Part shown: piece by piece, positions 22,101 to 33,815 of the stretch
Layout: the number at the start of each line of letters is the position of its first letter
Numbering within the stretch: position 1 is the stretch's first letter
Source: Cheiracanthium punctorium
Taxonomy: Eukaryota; Arthropoda; Arachnida; Araneae; Cheiracanthiidae
DNA length: 64,000 nucleotides
Assembly (NCBI GenBank): GCA_038373885.1
Contig: JAWZYV010012283.1
Location: 124,001 to 188,000, forward strand
Reading direction: 5' to 3'
Position numbers and translations under genes: made by a program
The notes under the pieces: model-generated
Told to the model about the DNA's origin: nothing
What the model saw: only the letters and a program-made list of their open reading frames with translations
Databases searched by the model: none

Positions 22101-22211
22101 CGCCTCGCGGTCTCGTCTCGCATCCGTGGGTATCCTCTCGTGGTCTCATCTCGCACTCGTGGGTATGGTCTCGTGGTCTCGTCTCGCGTGAGACTGCGAG
22201 ACCGGTCTCGC
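22101..22211. repeat. 33-bp GC-rich tandem repeat and palindrome
   Basis: Unit 1 (22101-22133) and unit 2 (22134-22166) both end CGTGGGTAT and contain 'ggtctcgtctcgca'-like text. A partial third unit (22167-22194) is followed by an 18-bp perfect palindrome, TGCGAGACCGGTCTCGCA (22194-22211). The block is strongly GC-rich against its background and rich in GGTCTC/GAGACC. Confidence 0.8.
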
Positions 22212-23146
22212 ATATTGTCTGACGCCCAAAATGCCTATATTTTTGCTTTCTTATATGAAGTAAATAATGTCTCACGTTTATCGCGGTTTCGCATATCATC
22301 TTCATATCACAATGGCGGATCTAGATTATTGTTATTATTATTATTATTATTGTAGGGGGCGCAAAACTTGAATACCATCATAATTGCATGAAACATGTCA
22401 TTATCAGGTAAGTAAGCCATTTTATCTGTGTATAAATATATATCTCTTGGAGGGGACGCGTGAGTCCTGCGCCCTCCCCATGGATGAGCCCTTGTTTTAT
22501 ATTTACTTCCGGGTACGAAGTATCAATATGTAACTGAATGCAATGGAACCTCCTTGCAAATTACTTTTAACACGAACTAGGGATGGTTGCGAGACGTACA
22601 TGAGAACAGTGCCGCACTGGGGCATCGGGCGGTCGGCTAAACGCCCGATGGACCGGTGATTTGGTGGGCTGCAAGGGCTGTCCTCAGAAAGCTCTAGATT
22701 CGAGCCATGAAGCAGCAGATTGACAATCTGCTAACAATAGCCCCATGGCTACCATGGCATGGGGCCCCGTTGCCCCTTAGCTTTCATATAGTCCTGTAAT
22801 GTCGCTCCATTTTATGTATTATGATATTTTTTATAATTTTAATACTAAAATGTTTGATAGTCTGAATGACCTCCCCCCACATAAATATATTAAATTATGA
22901 CTGGTGGAGTTTGCAAAGGAGCGTTAACCCCCTCCCTTACTCAAAGTATGGTAAAGAAAATTGCATCACATTAAGAAATATTGTATGTATTTGCAACGAT
23001 TGAAAATATTAATTTAGAAAATTATTTGCTATGAACAGAGGTGGATGAAGAAAAGTTTCAATGGAGGGCGGCGATTAGTATGACGAAACATTTTTACCAT
23101 AAATGGGTCATTATTTCTCCTCACCCCCATAATTTTTTAATCTTCA
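22212..23146. other. Mixed noncoding DNA
   Basis: Holds a TTA microsatellite at about 22328-22354, a TAGGGATGG end-like phrase at 22577 and a GC-richer block at about 22600-22790 with the short inverted pair AGCAGATTG...CAATCTGCT. No gene is recognised. Confidence 0.4.
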
Positions 23147-23390
23147 ACCCATGTTTAACCTGACCTCTCTCACCATAGAAAAGACAACGGAGAGGGCTCC
23201 CCCTTCTTCTTTCACCCTTGTTGCTTCCAACGATGCAATATTGCTACCAACAATGCAACTGTGCAAGCTCAACGCTGGACACCAGCGGGAGTATTTAAAG
23301 ACCCAAGCTAGGAAGCAACGAGGATCATAGAAGGGGAGTCTTCTCCGTTTTGTCTTTTCAACGGTAAAAGGGATCATGTTAAACATGGGT
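23147..23390. mobile_element. MITE with long imperfect TIRs (244 bp)
   Basis: The left end ACCCATGTTTAACCTGACCT and the inverse of the right end, ACCCATGTTTAACATGATCC, begin terminal repeats that continue for about 80 bp ('gaaaagacaa', 'acggagagggctcccc', 'ttgttgcttcc'). TCA flanks both sides (23144-23146 and 23391-23393), a possible 3-bp target duplication. That length would suit PIF/Harbinger- or CACTA-like elements; superfamily not resolved. Confidence 0.75.
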
Positions 23391-23771
23391 TCAAAAATGG
23401 GTATGAGGGAAATAGGTGCTTTCGGTACATATTCTTATTTTCACAAACACTAAAACACACACACACACTTATAGAACAATAAAAGAACCTTTATATGCAG
23501 AATACATTATTTATTCATCATAAACTGGACACAGCAAAGCACATTCTTCCTTAAAAAGAGTAAATAATCTCGTGCCAGCGATCTCTGAGAGGGTTGCTAT
23601 AGAAACGATATAATCACCTACAACCTCGACAAATTTTCAGGTTTAAGCGTGTTCAAAGGAGGGGCAATTGTTACCCCATCACTTCCCTCCCCCCCCCTTG
23701 GATCTGCCACTGGTTGTGAAAAGTGTGAACTTGCGTAATTACACACACTGCGTGATACGTGTTTTATAATA
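23391..23771. other. Noncoding spacer
   Basis: Contains a short CA run (about 23456-23468) and a C-rich stretch near 23685-23700. Nothing else is recognised. Confidence 0.4.
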
Positions 23772-25405
23772 TACTAGCTGAAGTATTCGTCGTTGACGGG
23801 TTAGTACTGAATGCAAATTTCCAAAAAGCAAGAGCTTTCGTCAGGATTGTAGGAGTACACAGAATGGATGTAGCATGTTGCTAAAGTAAAGAAAGCGAAG
23901 TTATAATTTTTATGTATTGTGAAAATATTACAGGTTAGAGAGTAACTAAGTAATATCATTTCAAGCTTTAGTCGCAATTATGTGATGCGCGAACGAATAT
24001 CTACGCATTTTGAAATAATTTTTGCAAAATCTCAAAATCGGATGAATATTTTTGAAAATTTGGAAGCCTAGAATTTAAGTTGAGTGACAACCTATCATGT
24101 CACCCAATTTCGTTTCATTCCCTGCAGTTTTTATTTCGTGATGCTGGAACAAAAGTTCAGCATTTTAAAACGATTTTCACAAAATCTCAAAATGTAATCA
24201 AAATATTTTAAAAATTCAACGCCTATAAATTAAGATTAGCAACTACCTATCATAGCACCAAATTTCGTATCATTCATGTTAGTCGTTATTACATGATGCT
24301 TGAAGAAATATAAACGTATTTTGAGAGAATTTTCACAAAATCTCAAAATCTAATAAAAAATGTTTAAAAAATTGGACGCCTATAGTTTATTTTGAGCAAC
24401 CATCTATCATGTGACCAAATTTCATATCATTCGCTTTAGTCGTTAACGTAATGCGTGAACAAAGATTCACTCAGTTTTAAACGATTTTCGCAAAATCCAA
24501 TTTTTTCGCGCAAAATCGCAAATTTTTTAATTAGATGCTTATAGTTTAAGGTGAGTGAACATATATCATTTCACTAAATGTCATTTTTCCCCTTTACAGT
24601 TATTACGTGATGTGCGAACACAAATTTGCGCAGTTTGAAATGATTTTGCAAAATCTCAAAATCTAATCAAGATTTTTAAAAAATTTGACGCCTATGTTTT
24701 AAGTTGAGTGACCACCAATCATGATACCAAATTTCATTTCACTCGCTTCAGTCGTTTTTACGTGATGTGCGAACACAAATTTACGCAATTTGAAACGATT
24801 TTCGCAAAATCTCAAAATCCAATCAAGATTTTTTAAAAATTCGACGCCTATGTTTTAAGTTGAGTGACCACCTATCATGACACCAAATTTCATATCATTC
24901 GCTTCCGTCGTTTTTACGTAATGCTTAAACACGAATTTACGCAGTTTAAAACGATTTTCTCAAAAATCTGATCCAGATTTTTTTTAATCGGCGCCTATGT
25001 TTTAAGTTGAGTGACCACCAATCATGACACGAAATTTCATTTCAATTGCTTCAGCTGTTTATACGTGATGCTCGAACACAAATGTATGCAGTTTTAAAGG
25101 ATTTTCGCAAAATCTCAAAATCCAATCAAGATTTTTTAAAAATTCGACGCCTATGTTTTAAGTTGAGTGACCACCTATCATGACACCCAATTTCATATCA
25201 TTCGCTTCAGTCGTTTTTACGTGATGCTTGAACAAAAAAGCGTCACGGACAGAATGACAGGATGACAGAATGACAGAACGACGGACAGACAAACTTTTTT
25301 TGAGGGTCGCACCGGATTCCCAGGTGCTTGAAACGGATAGAAATCGCAAAATTTTTAAATTCCAAGAAATGTACAGACAAAAGTGAAATTTTATTTATAT
25401 AGATA
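23772..25405 (+). mobile_element. Helentron/DINE-like element with tandem core
   Basis: The 5' end ACTAGCTGAAGTATTCGTCG with 'ttgacgggttagta' contains a small subterminal hairpin. It is followed by about 200 bp of unique text, a core of about eight 155-bp tandem units, and a GACAGAATGACAG-rich stretch (25243-25295). Near the 3' end there is a short hairpin, GCACC...GGTGC (25307-25325). A unique 5' segment, a minisatellite core and a 3' hairpin match non-autonomous Helentron-associated elements such as DINE-1; this is inference from architecture. A second copy with the same 5' segment is at 44232. No Rep/helicase coding is present. Confidence 0.55.
23970..25235 (+). repeat. 155-bp tandem repeat, about 8 units
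   Basis: Each unit has 'gtgatgcgcgaacacaaatt', 'cgattttcgcaaaatctcaa', 'aattcgacgcctatgtttta' and 'gagtgaccacctatcatgac'-like phrases. The start phrase recurs at about 23981, 24139, 24292, 24449, 24606, 24761, 24917, 25065 and 25220, a spacing of 148-158 bp. The right-hand units are closest to each other, and the left-hand ones are more decayed. Confidence 0.9.
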
Positions 25406-26955
25406 TGCTTCCATTTCCATTTCATTTTCCTTTTACTGGCATGTTTAATTCGTTTTGTCACATGTTACTGTGATCTATTGTGAATTACAATTGGCTTCTT
25501 GTTCTTTTTTTGTCTAATTTTTAATTGGCTATATATTGCCTACAATTACTGGAATCATTGCTGGGATGACGGAAGACTTAATTCGTAAATTTAGTTAATT
25601 TACTATATATATATACACTAACTGCTTAGCCCGGCGTTACCCGGGTGCATTAGGTCATAAGGCGTACCTTGCCCCAAAAATTTATCGTTTTTTTTTTCCT
25701 TTCTCATCGTTGCAAAGACGCAAATGTGGTAGTTCTCCTTCTGTATCCATAGTTGTTTCCCAGCATAGGTCTTTAAATGCTCCAGTTGCAGGGGTAACTT
25801 CCCCACAGTTAATTTATTTTACCTACACTCGACACAATACCCGTGGAAAAAAGTTTCAATAACTCACTTAAATACTTGCAAGAAAAATTACAGACTAATT
25901 CGCAAAATACACATTTTTTAATATAAGGATAATAATTAAAAATGTCCGTTTGAAAGTTAATTCTAAAATTCCTGTTTCCTTGGAGTACCTACTTGTAAGT
26001 AATGCCTTATATATTAGAGGTACTGACTATAACCATATTTGCCTGGTCTCGCGGTCTGGCGCGAGATAGTTAACCATCCAATGCGTACGGGGTATCTGAA
26101 AAACAGAGCAACAAACGTCTAGAGGAAGCTCGGCTCTAAATAAGGATGCAAAAGCATCTAGCAATATGGGGTCAAAGAGTTTTTCAAACATTGGTTAATA
26201 ATAACTCCACAAGAGGTATTAAAGTGTTGGTGATATTTCCCACAATGCTTTGCCAAAATTGAATTATTGTTTCTTAAACAATACTGAATTGAAGTTGATA
26301 AGTGTATAAATAGCATTTCGTTTTGAATACTGTAATTGTCGGAGAATAAATCTTTGTTATAAAACTTGATAAGGTAAATCAACTAACACTAATACATTTT
26401 GTGGAGTGATTAATAACCGGTGTATTTAAACAACATTTTTGACAACACATAGCTATGTGATTCTGAATCCTTAGTATGTGCCCTACCTCCCTAAAAATTT
26501 GCCGCTATATTTTAGGGACACGCTGTAAAGATATATCCCACTGTACAGTTTTATCTTAGGTTGACAAATCGTTGTTAACAAATCGTACGCAAAAGGACCT
26601 TTGCAGTTTAGATATTTTATGTGCAGCCATTTACACTTCGGCATCAGAAGAAGAAAAAACCTCAGCACTGAGCTGAAAACTTAGCACAAGAAAAAAAAAA
26701 AAAAAAGAATGACAGTGTGCTTGTCTCACTTTAAAGTGCGCGGCACAAAATGATGTGTCTCTGAAATGCATACGTAAATAGGTAGGCATAGCAACCCCTA
26801 GGTAACTAACTGACTAACTGTCAGATGCATCGAGAGCAGCCAATAATCTAATGTTATATTTCCTTTCAACTCACTGCAACAGCTTTTTCGGTATCAAACA
26901 TCAGTTTCAACACGTGGTTTAGCGGTGAAAGTGCGATCACCTATGTTTTGGCATT
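25406..26955. other. Noncoding; Helitron-like end near 25617
   Basis: At 25617-25650 the phrase CACTAACTGCTTAGCCCGGC with 'gttacccgggtg' forms a CCGG-centred hairpin, like the 5' end of many arthropod Helitron-like repeats. Its 3' end was not found. The rest is AT-rich, with a TA run at 25604-25614 and an A run at 26690-26706. Confidence 0.4.
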
Positions 26956-27067
26956 ATGGATTTCATTTACAAAGCAACAGAACGGCTGTATATGTCTAAG
27001 GAAAAAATTGAAAGGTCTTTGTATGGTTTAGTTCTGATAACTTTTTGCAATTACTTCTGGTGTTATG
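26956..27067 (+). CDS. Candidate upstream first exon (signal-peptide-like)
   Basis: An ATG at 26956 opens 37 codons starting MDFIYKATERLYMSKEKIER, followed by a hydrophobic stretch (SLYGLVLITFCNYFWCY), and then a consensus donor ATG|GTAAGG. This could be a first exon of the channel gene further right, encoding a signal anchor. However, it ends in phase 1, while exon 2 at 46812 expects phase 2. It would fit only if the acceptor were used two bases later (46814). Splicing to the acceptor at 37117 would put it out of frame, making it a 5' leader exon. It may equally be chance. Confidence 0.25.
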
Positions 27068-28337
27068 GTAAGGAAATGTTTGCCTTTATTTTTTATTTTA
27101 TTTTTTTATAAAAGTGGAATTATGTATTATAATGAATGAGTATTCTGGAGTGCATATTTTAATCCGATAGAAAGTGAGTAATCAAGTATATTTAATTAAT
27201 TTTTTTCAGCATTTTCTTCTTGGACGCAAATTAAATATTTGCATGTTTGCATGTTGGGTTTTATAGTAAGAAGTATAGTAAAATCGTGTTTCTTCTCCTT
27301 TTTCTTTGTTTTTGTGTTAATGCAAAAGCAGTTTGAAAACAACCTGAATTTCAATAGTGTGAGATACTTGACAATTAAAAAACTCACATTAAGTAAAAAA
27401 TACATAATATAATTAATGCTATTATTTTAAAATGGTAATTTCATGAATTTGCGGACGTGAGACCATGAAAATTATTGCTTTTAAGTGTAAGCTTCTGGCA
27501 CTGCATAATTTACATGTGAGCATATTTTGTCTCATTTGTGTTGTACATGTAGTTCAAAACATTTTTATACAAACAGTATAAAAGATATTATTTCAAAAAA
27601 TAATAAAATTAGTGAAATGTCGCTATAAATTAAAAGACAGCCAGCCGCAGATACTGAAAATTTTGTTCGCTGAATGGCATTACTGAGTATACTGCAATAC
27701 TTTATATAACGAAAGCGTTCAGTGCTTAGTGTATATTCTTTATTACACACACACACACATACATACATACAGTGAACTCTCAATAACTCGAAGTCCAGGG
27801 AACCTGACAAATACTTCGAATTGTCAGAAGTTCGTGTTATCGATTTCCACCTTTTTCGTGAAAAAAAATTATATTTTATATTTTAAACAGTAGTTAATCG
27901 GTATTGTACTAATTGTATAATTTAAGAAAAAATAATTGTTAGTATTTTAAGTGTTAAAAACAGGAAAAATAGGCAAAGAAATATTTCTTCCCCCTCATTC
28001 TCAAACCTGAATTAGTAACCGGGGTGGAGAAGGTATCTCATGTATAGTGCGATCGTTTCGGTTGGTAAATAAAGTTCCACTCTTCAGCATCTGTAATAAG
28101 TTCTCCCACTTATACGAGAAGAAAATATAGAATGAAAAAGTAAACAGAGGCAGTTACCAATCAGAGGACGGAAAAGTAAGAAACCAGAGAGAATAAAAGT
28201 ACCTTTTTATGCGCGTTATTTTGCTAAATTTTAATCGAGAGTGCTGTTTTTCAGGATTGAAGTTATGCTTGTAGAATCTGCATTGAAAGCAGTCCAAAAT
28301 CTTTAATTTTATGAAAACTGAAAGAGAAAAAGTATCA
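27068..28337. other. AT-rich, pogo-type end fragment at 27770
   Basis: At 27770-27850 CAGTGAACTCTCAATAACTC and following 'tcgaagt ... ttcgtgttatcga' resembles one terminus of a Tigger/pogo element. The other end is not seen. A CA microsatellite and CATA run precede it (27744-27770). Otherwise nothing is recognised. Confidence 0.4.
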
Positions 28338-28866
28338 CATAGATTCCCAACCTTTTTTGAACTGGTGCCCCCTTTTCTAGTGAATATTTCAATACCGGCC
28401 CCCTCCCACTCCAGAGAAACAAGAGCGTACATAATGCATGGTGAAAACAAGAATTAAATTAAAAAAAAAAAAGCTAGAATTGTTGGAATTGAAACGCTAC
28501 TGAATTTCTTCTTCATTTAAAAAAGAGGACTAAAAGTTTTAGCTTATCTGTTATAAGGACAGGCAGGGGTTTTGATGATACGAAGTAATAGATAATAAAC
28601 TTTTGCTTTCTAAATAAATAAATTGACAGTTTCAGAGAACAATCAAAACGCATACTTAATCATATTAAAAAGAATTTTATTAAAATTTATTTTTATTAAA
28701 ATATTATCAGCGTAATTTTAAGTATTTTTTAGACTATATTTGGTTAATTTTCGCACGCCCCTCCATGCCATATCAACGCCCCTAATTTTCTCTGGGTCTT
28801 TTACCGCCCCCCTGAAAGCCTCAAACGCCCACAAAGGGGCGTTATCGCCCACGTTGGGAACCTATG
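28338..28866. mobile_element. hAT-like non-autonomous element (529 bp)
   Basis: Ends CATAGATTCCCAACCTTTTT and, in inverse, CATAGGTTCCCAACGTGGGC share 12 of the first 14 bases. Subterminal C-rich runs ('gcccccttttc', 'gcccccctg', 'cgcccctaat') are typical of GTTCCCAAC-type hAT repeats. No 8-bp target duplication is evident. The centre is AT-rich and noncoding. Confidence 0.6.
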
Positions 28867-28944
28867 GATTAATATCTTCTTATGGGATTTATCAACTAGG
28901 TTGATTATTTGCTTACAATGTAATGTTCCATATTTTTACTGCAG

Positions 28945-29112
28945 CCGTCCAGGTTGTGTAGCATTTAGAGAACCACTCTAAAATACCACGGGTTCGGGTC
29001 TATTCCCAGCATGAGCTATTTCGTCCGATCCTTCATACTAGGAAACACTAGCCCATTTATTAGGTGCCTACATAATAAAGTGACCAGTACTCTCGGCCTA
29101 GTAGTGGCCAAT
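28945..29112 (+). mobile_element. SINE family 1, degraded copy
   Basis: The head GCCGTCCAGGTTGTGTAGCA corresponds to the other heads, the B-box is decayed (GGGTCTATTCC), and the body 'gatccttcatactaggaaac', 'attaggtgcctacataataa' and 'agtggccaatacctata' matches 15290-15370. The 3' tail is missing. Confidence 0.65.
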
Positions 29113-29598
29113 ACCTATAAACTGATCTTAAATGCGAAGAGAAATTTGCTCGGTCGAGTATTTAACAAATTTCATTATCTAAATTAAAGAAATATCAGAC
29201 ATTTAAAACATAGTTTCTCTGAACGAAAAATCGTTTCAGATTTATAAGTAAAGAAGTAGAAGTTGATTCTTCATTCTCCAATGGTGCAACAGACAGGGAT
29301 GGACCTTGAGTTTCCTTGCAATATTATCCGACCCTGTCTTACTGCGTACGAGGGTTTGTCGATTTTTCGCCTGCAAAACATTTTTCAAGGCAATTACTCC
29401 ACCTCAATTTTAGCCAGTTTATTTTTCAAATGCCAGTGTTTTCAGTTATGAATAATTCTCCAGTCATCCTCCTTCATAACACTGCCTCATGCATTCTAAC
29501 TTTCTCGGCTTTTTTGATTCTTCGAATAAAAATTGTGATGTCAGGCTCTCTATAAAAATGTTAAAACATTTCTTGCCATATTTGGTATTTGAAATATA
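29113..29598. other. Noncoding, nothing recognised
   Basis: Short open frames exist around 29263-29555, but none resembles a known family and no splice signals support them. Confidence 0.35.
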
Positions 29599-29745
29599 TA
29601 GTGTAACCTGGTAAAGTGACCACCAGAGGACATCTGTCTGTAGTGACCCTTTTTGTACACCACACTTTGCGATAAAGGTGACCGTCTTTATAAGTTCACC
29701 AGTTTTGTTATGTCCGAGGGTCGTCCCATTAGACAGGTTTCAGTG
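29599..29745. mobile_element. pogo-like MITE (about 147 bp)
   Basis: The left end TAGTGTAACCTGGTAAAGTG and the inverse of the right end, CACTGAAACCTGTCTAATGG, are alike over about 25 bp and resemble 'CAGTGAAACCTGTCTAA'-type Tigger/pogo termini. No coding capacity. Confidence 0.5.
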
Positions 29746-30147
29746 CATGCTTATGAAAGAATTGCAGATTTTGAAGAGGAAAAAAATTGCATATTTGAGA
29801 TAACAGTTTATTATCATCATCATCATCATCATCATTATTACGTTCATTATAACAAATTTTATGTAGTGTACTTTAACCCATTTCTAAAAAAATTGACATG
29901 CAAGTATTTTAACAGATTTATACATTGACTGTAACTGTTTTTTACGACTTTATTTTAACGTTTCATAGAGCGTACAGCACTACTGCTAAATTTACGCGGT
30001 GTATTGATTACCCGTATTAACTATACTGCTCAAAATTTCTCCTGATTGTGTGAAAAGTATTTATACTTCTTTGAAAAGTTCTTTAACCAATGCCTCTAAA
30101 CTTGCAGTATAAGATAACTAATGTTGACGTATAAAAAGTAAATCCTA
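29746..30147. other. AT-rich, ATC microsatellite
   Basis: An (ATC)n run of about eight units lies at 29812-29837. Nothing else is recognised. Confidence 0.4.
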
Positions 30148-31221
30148 GAGGTATGCCGGATATCCATATCCTTCTGAGCCAAAAAACATGACCTGTATCG
30201 GCCATAGAAAAAAATATCAGTATCCGAATCTACTTCTTTAGCACGGATCTTAAATGGATCTTTTTATGCTTTTCAGGATAAGTGAAAAAAATGAAAAAAT
30301 CTAATTATTCTGTTATTAATACATTTTAACAAACATACTTTTTATCGTTTAAAACTCGACAATTATTGTTTAATATTTTTAAATGTATCTTCTTGTCTAT
30401 CACACAAAAAACTATCATTTAAATTAGTACAATAATTTAAAGCTATTTGCATACATTTACTATGGCTGTGCTTGGTAAGCTTTTTAAATATTTCTAAGTG
30501 GTGGACTTTATCCCCCCCTCCCCACTAAATGGATCTATCTCTTTATTGTTCCAATAGAAAGTCTAATTTTCCTAGAGAGAGCTAAAACTTTTCAAGGAAC
30601 GGCCTAGTCCCCACCTAGTTATGAAAACGGTATTTACGTATAATCATTAACGATTTTTAATGTTACAGTACAAGAATGACATCATATTTTGATATAATTT
30701 TTTAAAAAGTTTTTTAAATGACGTAGGTTTAACGTTTATTGCAGTGTAAAGCTTGTGTAAAGGCATGCAAAATATTTTTCAATGTCCGACATAGTTAGTC
30801 GTATTTATGTACCGAAATTTTGTGATTTTTTTCGAACTGCTATCTTCAGATTTGAATAACTGATACTCGGTTAATAGTAGCGATTCCATAATTTAATGTT
30901 TAAAAAATCCTGTTAATTACTTTTAATAGGATTTTAATCACTACAATATTTTTTAACCCATGCATTACTCTGGATCTGGAAGTTATCATACAGAGAATAG
31001 AATATTTTACACGATGTGCAGTGCATGCAATTATCGCTTCAAGATGATGTATTCTTCAAAATAATTTCCAAACAAGAATGTTCGTATCCTTGGATATGAC
31101 AACAAACGATCCGTTTTCAAATCCGTATTCGCAGATATAAAAACAAATGATGTGCTTTTTTTTATCTGTGTCCGCGATTATAAAGACAAGTTATCCGTTT
31201 TTATATCCGTATCCGTGGATC
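30148..31221. mobile_element. Possible hAT-like element with ATCC repeats
   Basis: The left end TAGAGGTATGCCGGATATCC and the inverse of the right end, CTAGATCCACGGATACGGAT, are loosely alike. Repeated 'atccgtatccg'-type phrases cluster at 31085-31220 and 30160-30240, as expected for subterminal repeats. No target duplication is visible. The 0.8-kb centre is AT-rich and noncoding. Confidence 0.3.
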
Positions 31222-33532
31222 TAGCTTTTTAACGAATCGGCACAAACAAGATGAAAATTCTCTGTAACTCTGTATACTATACAAATAAGATGAAAATACA
31301 CCATAATAGAATTATTCTGTAATTTCATACTATTTTTCGTAGTAGTATTGCTAAACTTTCTGCTTTTAATTTTTTTATATGTCATTTTTTGTAATACTTT
31401 CTTAATCTTTTGCACAATCTACTTTAGAAATCAGTCATGCCGTTCCTGAAAATGATTGCTTGTACTTATTAAAGTATATACCAATTAAAGTAAATTGAGG
31501 TACTCAAATCTCTAGTCTCTATTTTTGTGTTTTATCCTTCGTAGTTTGCAATATTTTTGTATTAAAGGAGAGTTTAATTTAAATATTGGATAAATAAAAA
31601 ATACCGCTGGTAATAAAATGTAAAATTAGAAATTGAATCCTAAAGGAATTTGGTAGATTTATCCTGTCTTTCATTTTACAAATTTGAATGTATGGAGCAA
31701 AGCACTATAACTGTAGACTATAAAAGTTAATTTTTTGTTGGTCTAGGTTATTTATAGTTCAGGTTTAGAAAACACATAATAGTAATTTTAACTTAAACAA
31801 GTGCTTTAGGATTTTTTTTAAAGGTGCGTAAATGCATAGCTATAAATCTTTTTAGAAACTGGAAGATTTCATTATTTATATCGACAATAGCGAAATGAAA
31901 ATTTCAAAATATAATCAAAATACTTAAGAAATAATTTCTTTTCCAACTTCAATAGAACTTAATAAGTGAAATATTTTTTAACGATGTATTTCAGGATTAA
32001 ACAAAATTTGGAAAATTATATAATCATAACCTTTAAAATTGATTGCTATACAAAGTCCATGCTTACTGTTTGAGGATATATTTTTCATCATCTCAAAAAA
32101 GAGAAAAGAAAAACAAACTTGATTTTAAAAAGCTCTGAAAACTACAAAAATTTCATATAATGTAACTTTATTTTTAATTTGCTCGCAAATGAATATGTAT
32201 GCTAGGTATGAAAGGATATTTGTACTGCTCAATACATGATGTAATTATTTTGTGCTAATTTTTGCAACGCAAAACTGGTTAGAGTTATTTTCTATGGAAT
32301 ATTTATAATTTTATTTTAGTTTAAATTTTTTTTGAACACTTACTTAGAGACGTGTATTTTTTAATGTCTCCTCAAGCGTATCTTTCTCATCAAAAAACAA
32401 AGATAATACGCCTTGAAGTGTAACTAATTTTAAATATACGTATTTCTTTATTTTAATTTTCATAAAGCTACATTAATTTTAATGTGCTAAAATAGTAATT
32501 GAAAAGCAATATCTGTTTACGTTATTTTTTCTTTTTTGAGATAAATGAATAATTGCTTATAATAAAAACCAAGTTTTAAAAATATTTCCACTAAAAACTA
32601 ACCAAATACAATGATATACGGAAATAAAATAAATAACTAGAATAAAAATTTAAAAAGTAACAAAACATAGTAATCAATGGAAACTAATATCCATTTTCTG
32701 TTGTGTGCCTGCTATATTAACATAGTTCATCTTTTTTCTCTCTCATTTTTTCTTTGCAAGACAGAATAACTGTGAAAGCTTTGAGAATTTTATTTTTCAC
32801 AATAATACATTGAACTTATCGAAAAATTAGAGGCGACAAGTTTTAATTATATTGGCTTTGTATAGTACTGATTGGTGTATTCAATACTCTAAAAAACTGC
32901 TTTTCAAACAAAATCAAAAGCTAATATACTAATAAACTGAAGCGAAAAAGTAACTTATGCATATTTAAAATATCGCTTAAAAGAAAATTGAAATAATTTT
33001 ACTTCTATTGATGAGAATTTATACAACTAAAGTAATTCAGAATGTACTATTTTATTCCTGAAAAATGAACCATATATATACAAATGAGATTTCAAAAAAT
33101 TCATGAAAAGGGTACATTTAAAATGCTGAAAATGATAAGTTTTATGATAGATTCATGGAATAATAAATGATTTCCGAACAATATTCTTTACAAGACTAAA
33201 CAATTACTAGACTAAACAATAAAGCTTACTCTGAGAAAAGTGCATAAATGACGCAATCAATATACGAATAATTTAAACAAATAATTCAAGTCGTTCACTT
33301 TTATGCATTTTTTATTAAAATAAATCATTTAAGCTTTTCGCTTTGTTATAAATTTGAAAAAAGGTGTTTTCTATGAGATGAAAAACACTTTTAAAATAAT
33401 AGTTGTTTTAAAATAGTAAATGAGATTTTATCTTAGCTGTAAAACCTATATCTCTTTTTAACGTAATAATTGATATTTTAATTTTCTAACTGAACAATTA
33501 AAATGAGGTCTCAGGAAATTAAAACTTAAAAG
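31222..33532. other. AT-rich, nothing recognised
   Basis: More than 2.3 kb without a coding frame, SINE or array that I can identify. Confidence 0.45.
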
Positions 33533-33815
33533 CCTCACCATAGCCGAGTGGTTATGTCACTCAAAATGGTAGACGGAAGGTTCCAGGTTCAAAACCAGCT
33601 TGCGTACGTCGATCTAACCGTTCGGAGTTTTCCGTGGTTTTCTCCGAAACTTTGCGTAAATACGGGTTAGATCGCCTTCGAAAGACACCCCCACCCACGG
33701 ATTGTACACCCCCACGTTTGGGTTGTCCTTCTGACGTGTATTTATAAGCGTGTTCCTCGGGACAAGCACACATATCCGAAATACATGTTACACAAACAAA
33801 CAAACAAAAAATTTA
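33533..33815 (+). mobile_element. tRNA-derived SINE, family 2
   Basis: The head has an A-box (TAGCCGAGTGGTTA, near 33541) and a perfect B-box GGTTCAAAACC (33585-33595). The long body contains 'tctaaccgttcggagttttc', 'gcgtaaatacgggttagatc' and 'ttataagcgtgttcctcggg', and ends in an (ACAA)n tail at 33793-33810. Head and body differ from family 1, so it is a separate SINE family. An apparent 80-codon minus-strand frame over it is an accident of the GC-rich body. Confidence 0.75.

Noticed and set aside
21984..22355. 123-codon plus-strand open frame
   Set aside because: It runs through the palindrome, the 33-bp tandem repeat and a TTA microsatellite read as leucines.
23970..25235. CRISPR-like array
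   Set aside because: The repeating unit is about 155 bp with no short repeat/variable spacer pattern; it is the minisatellite core of an interspersed element in a eukaryote.
33561..33803. 80-codon minus-strand open frame
   Set aside because: It is wholly inside the antisense of the family-2 SINE.
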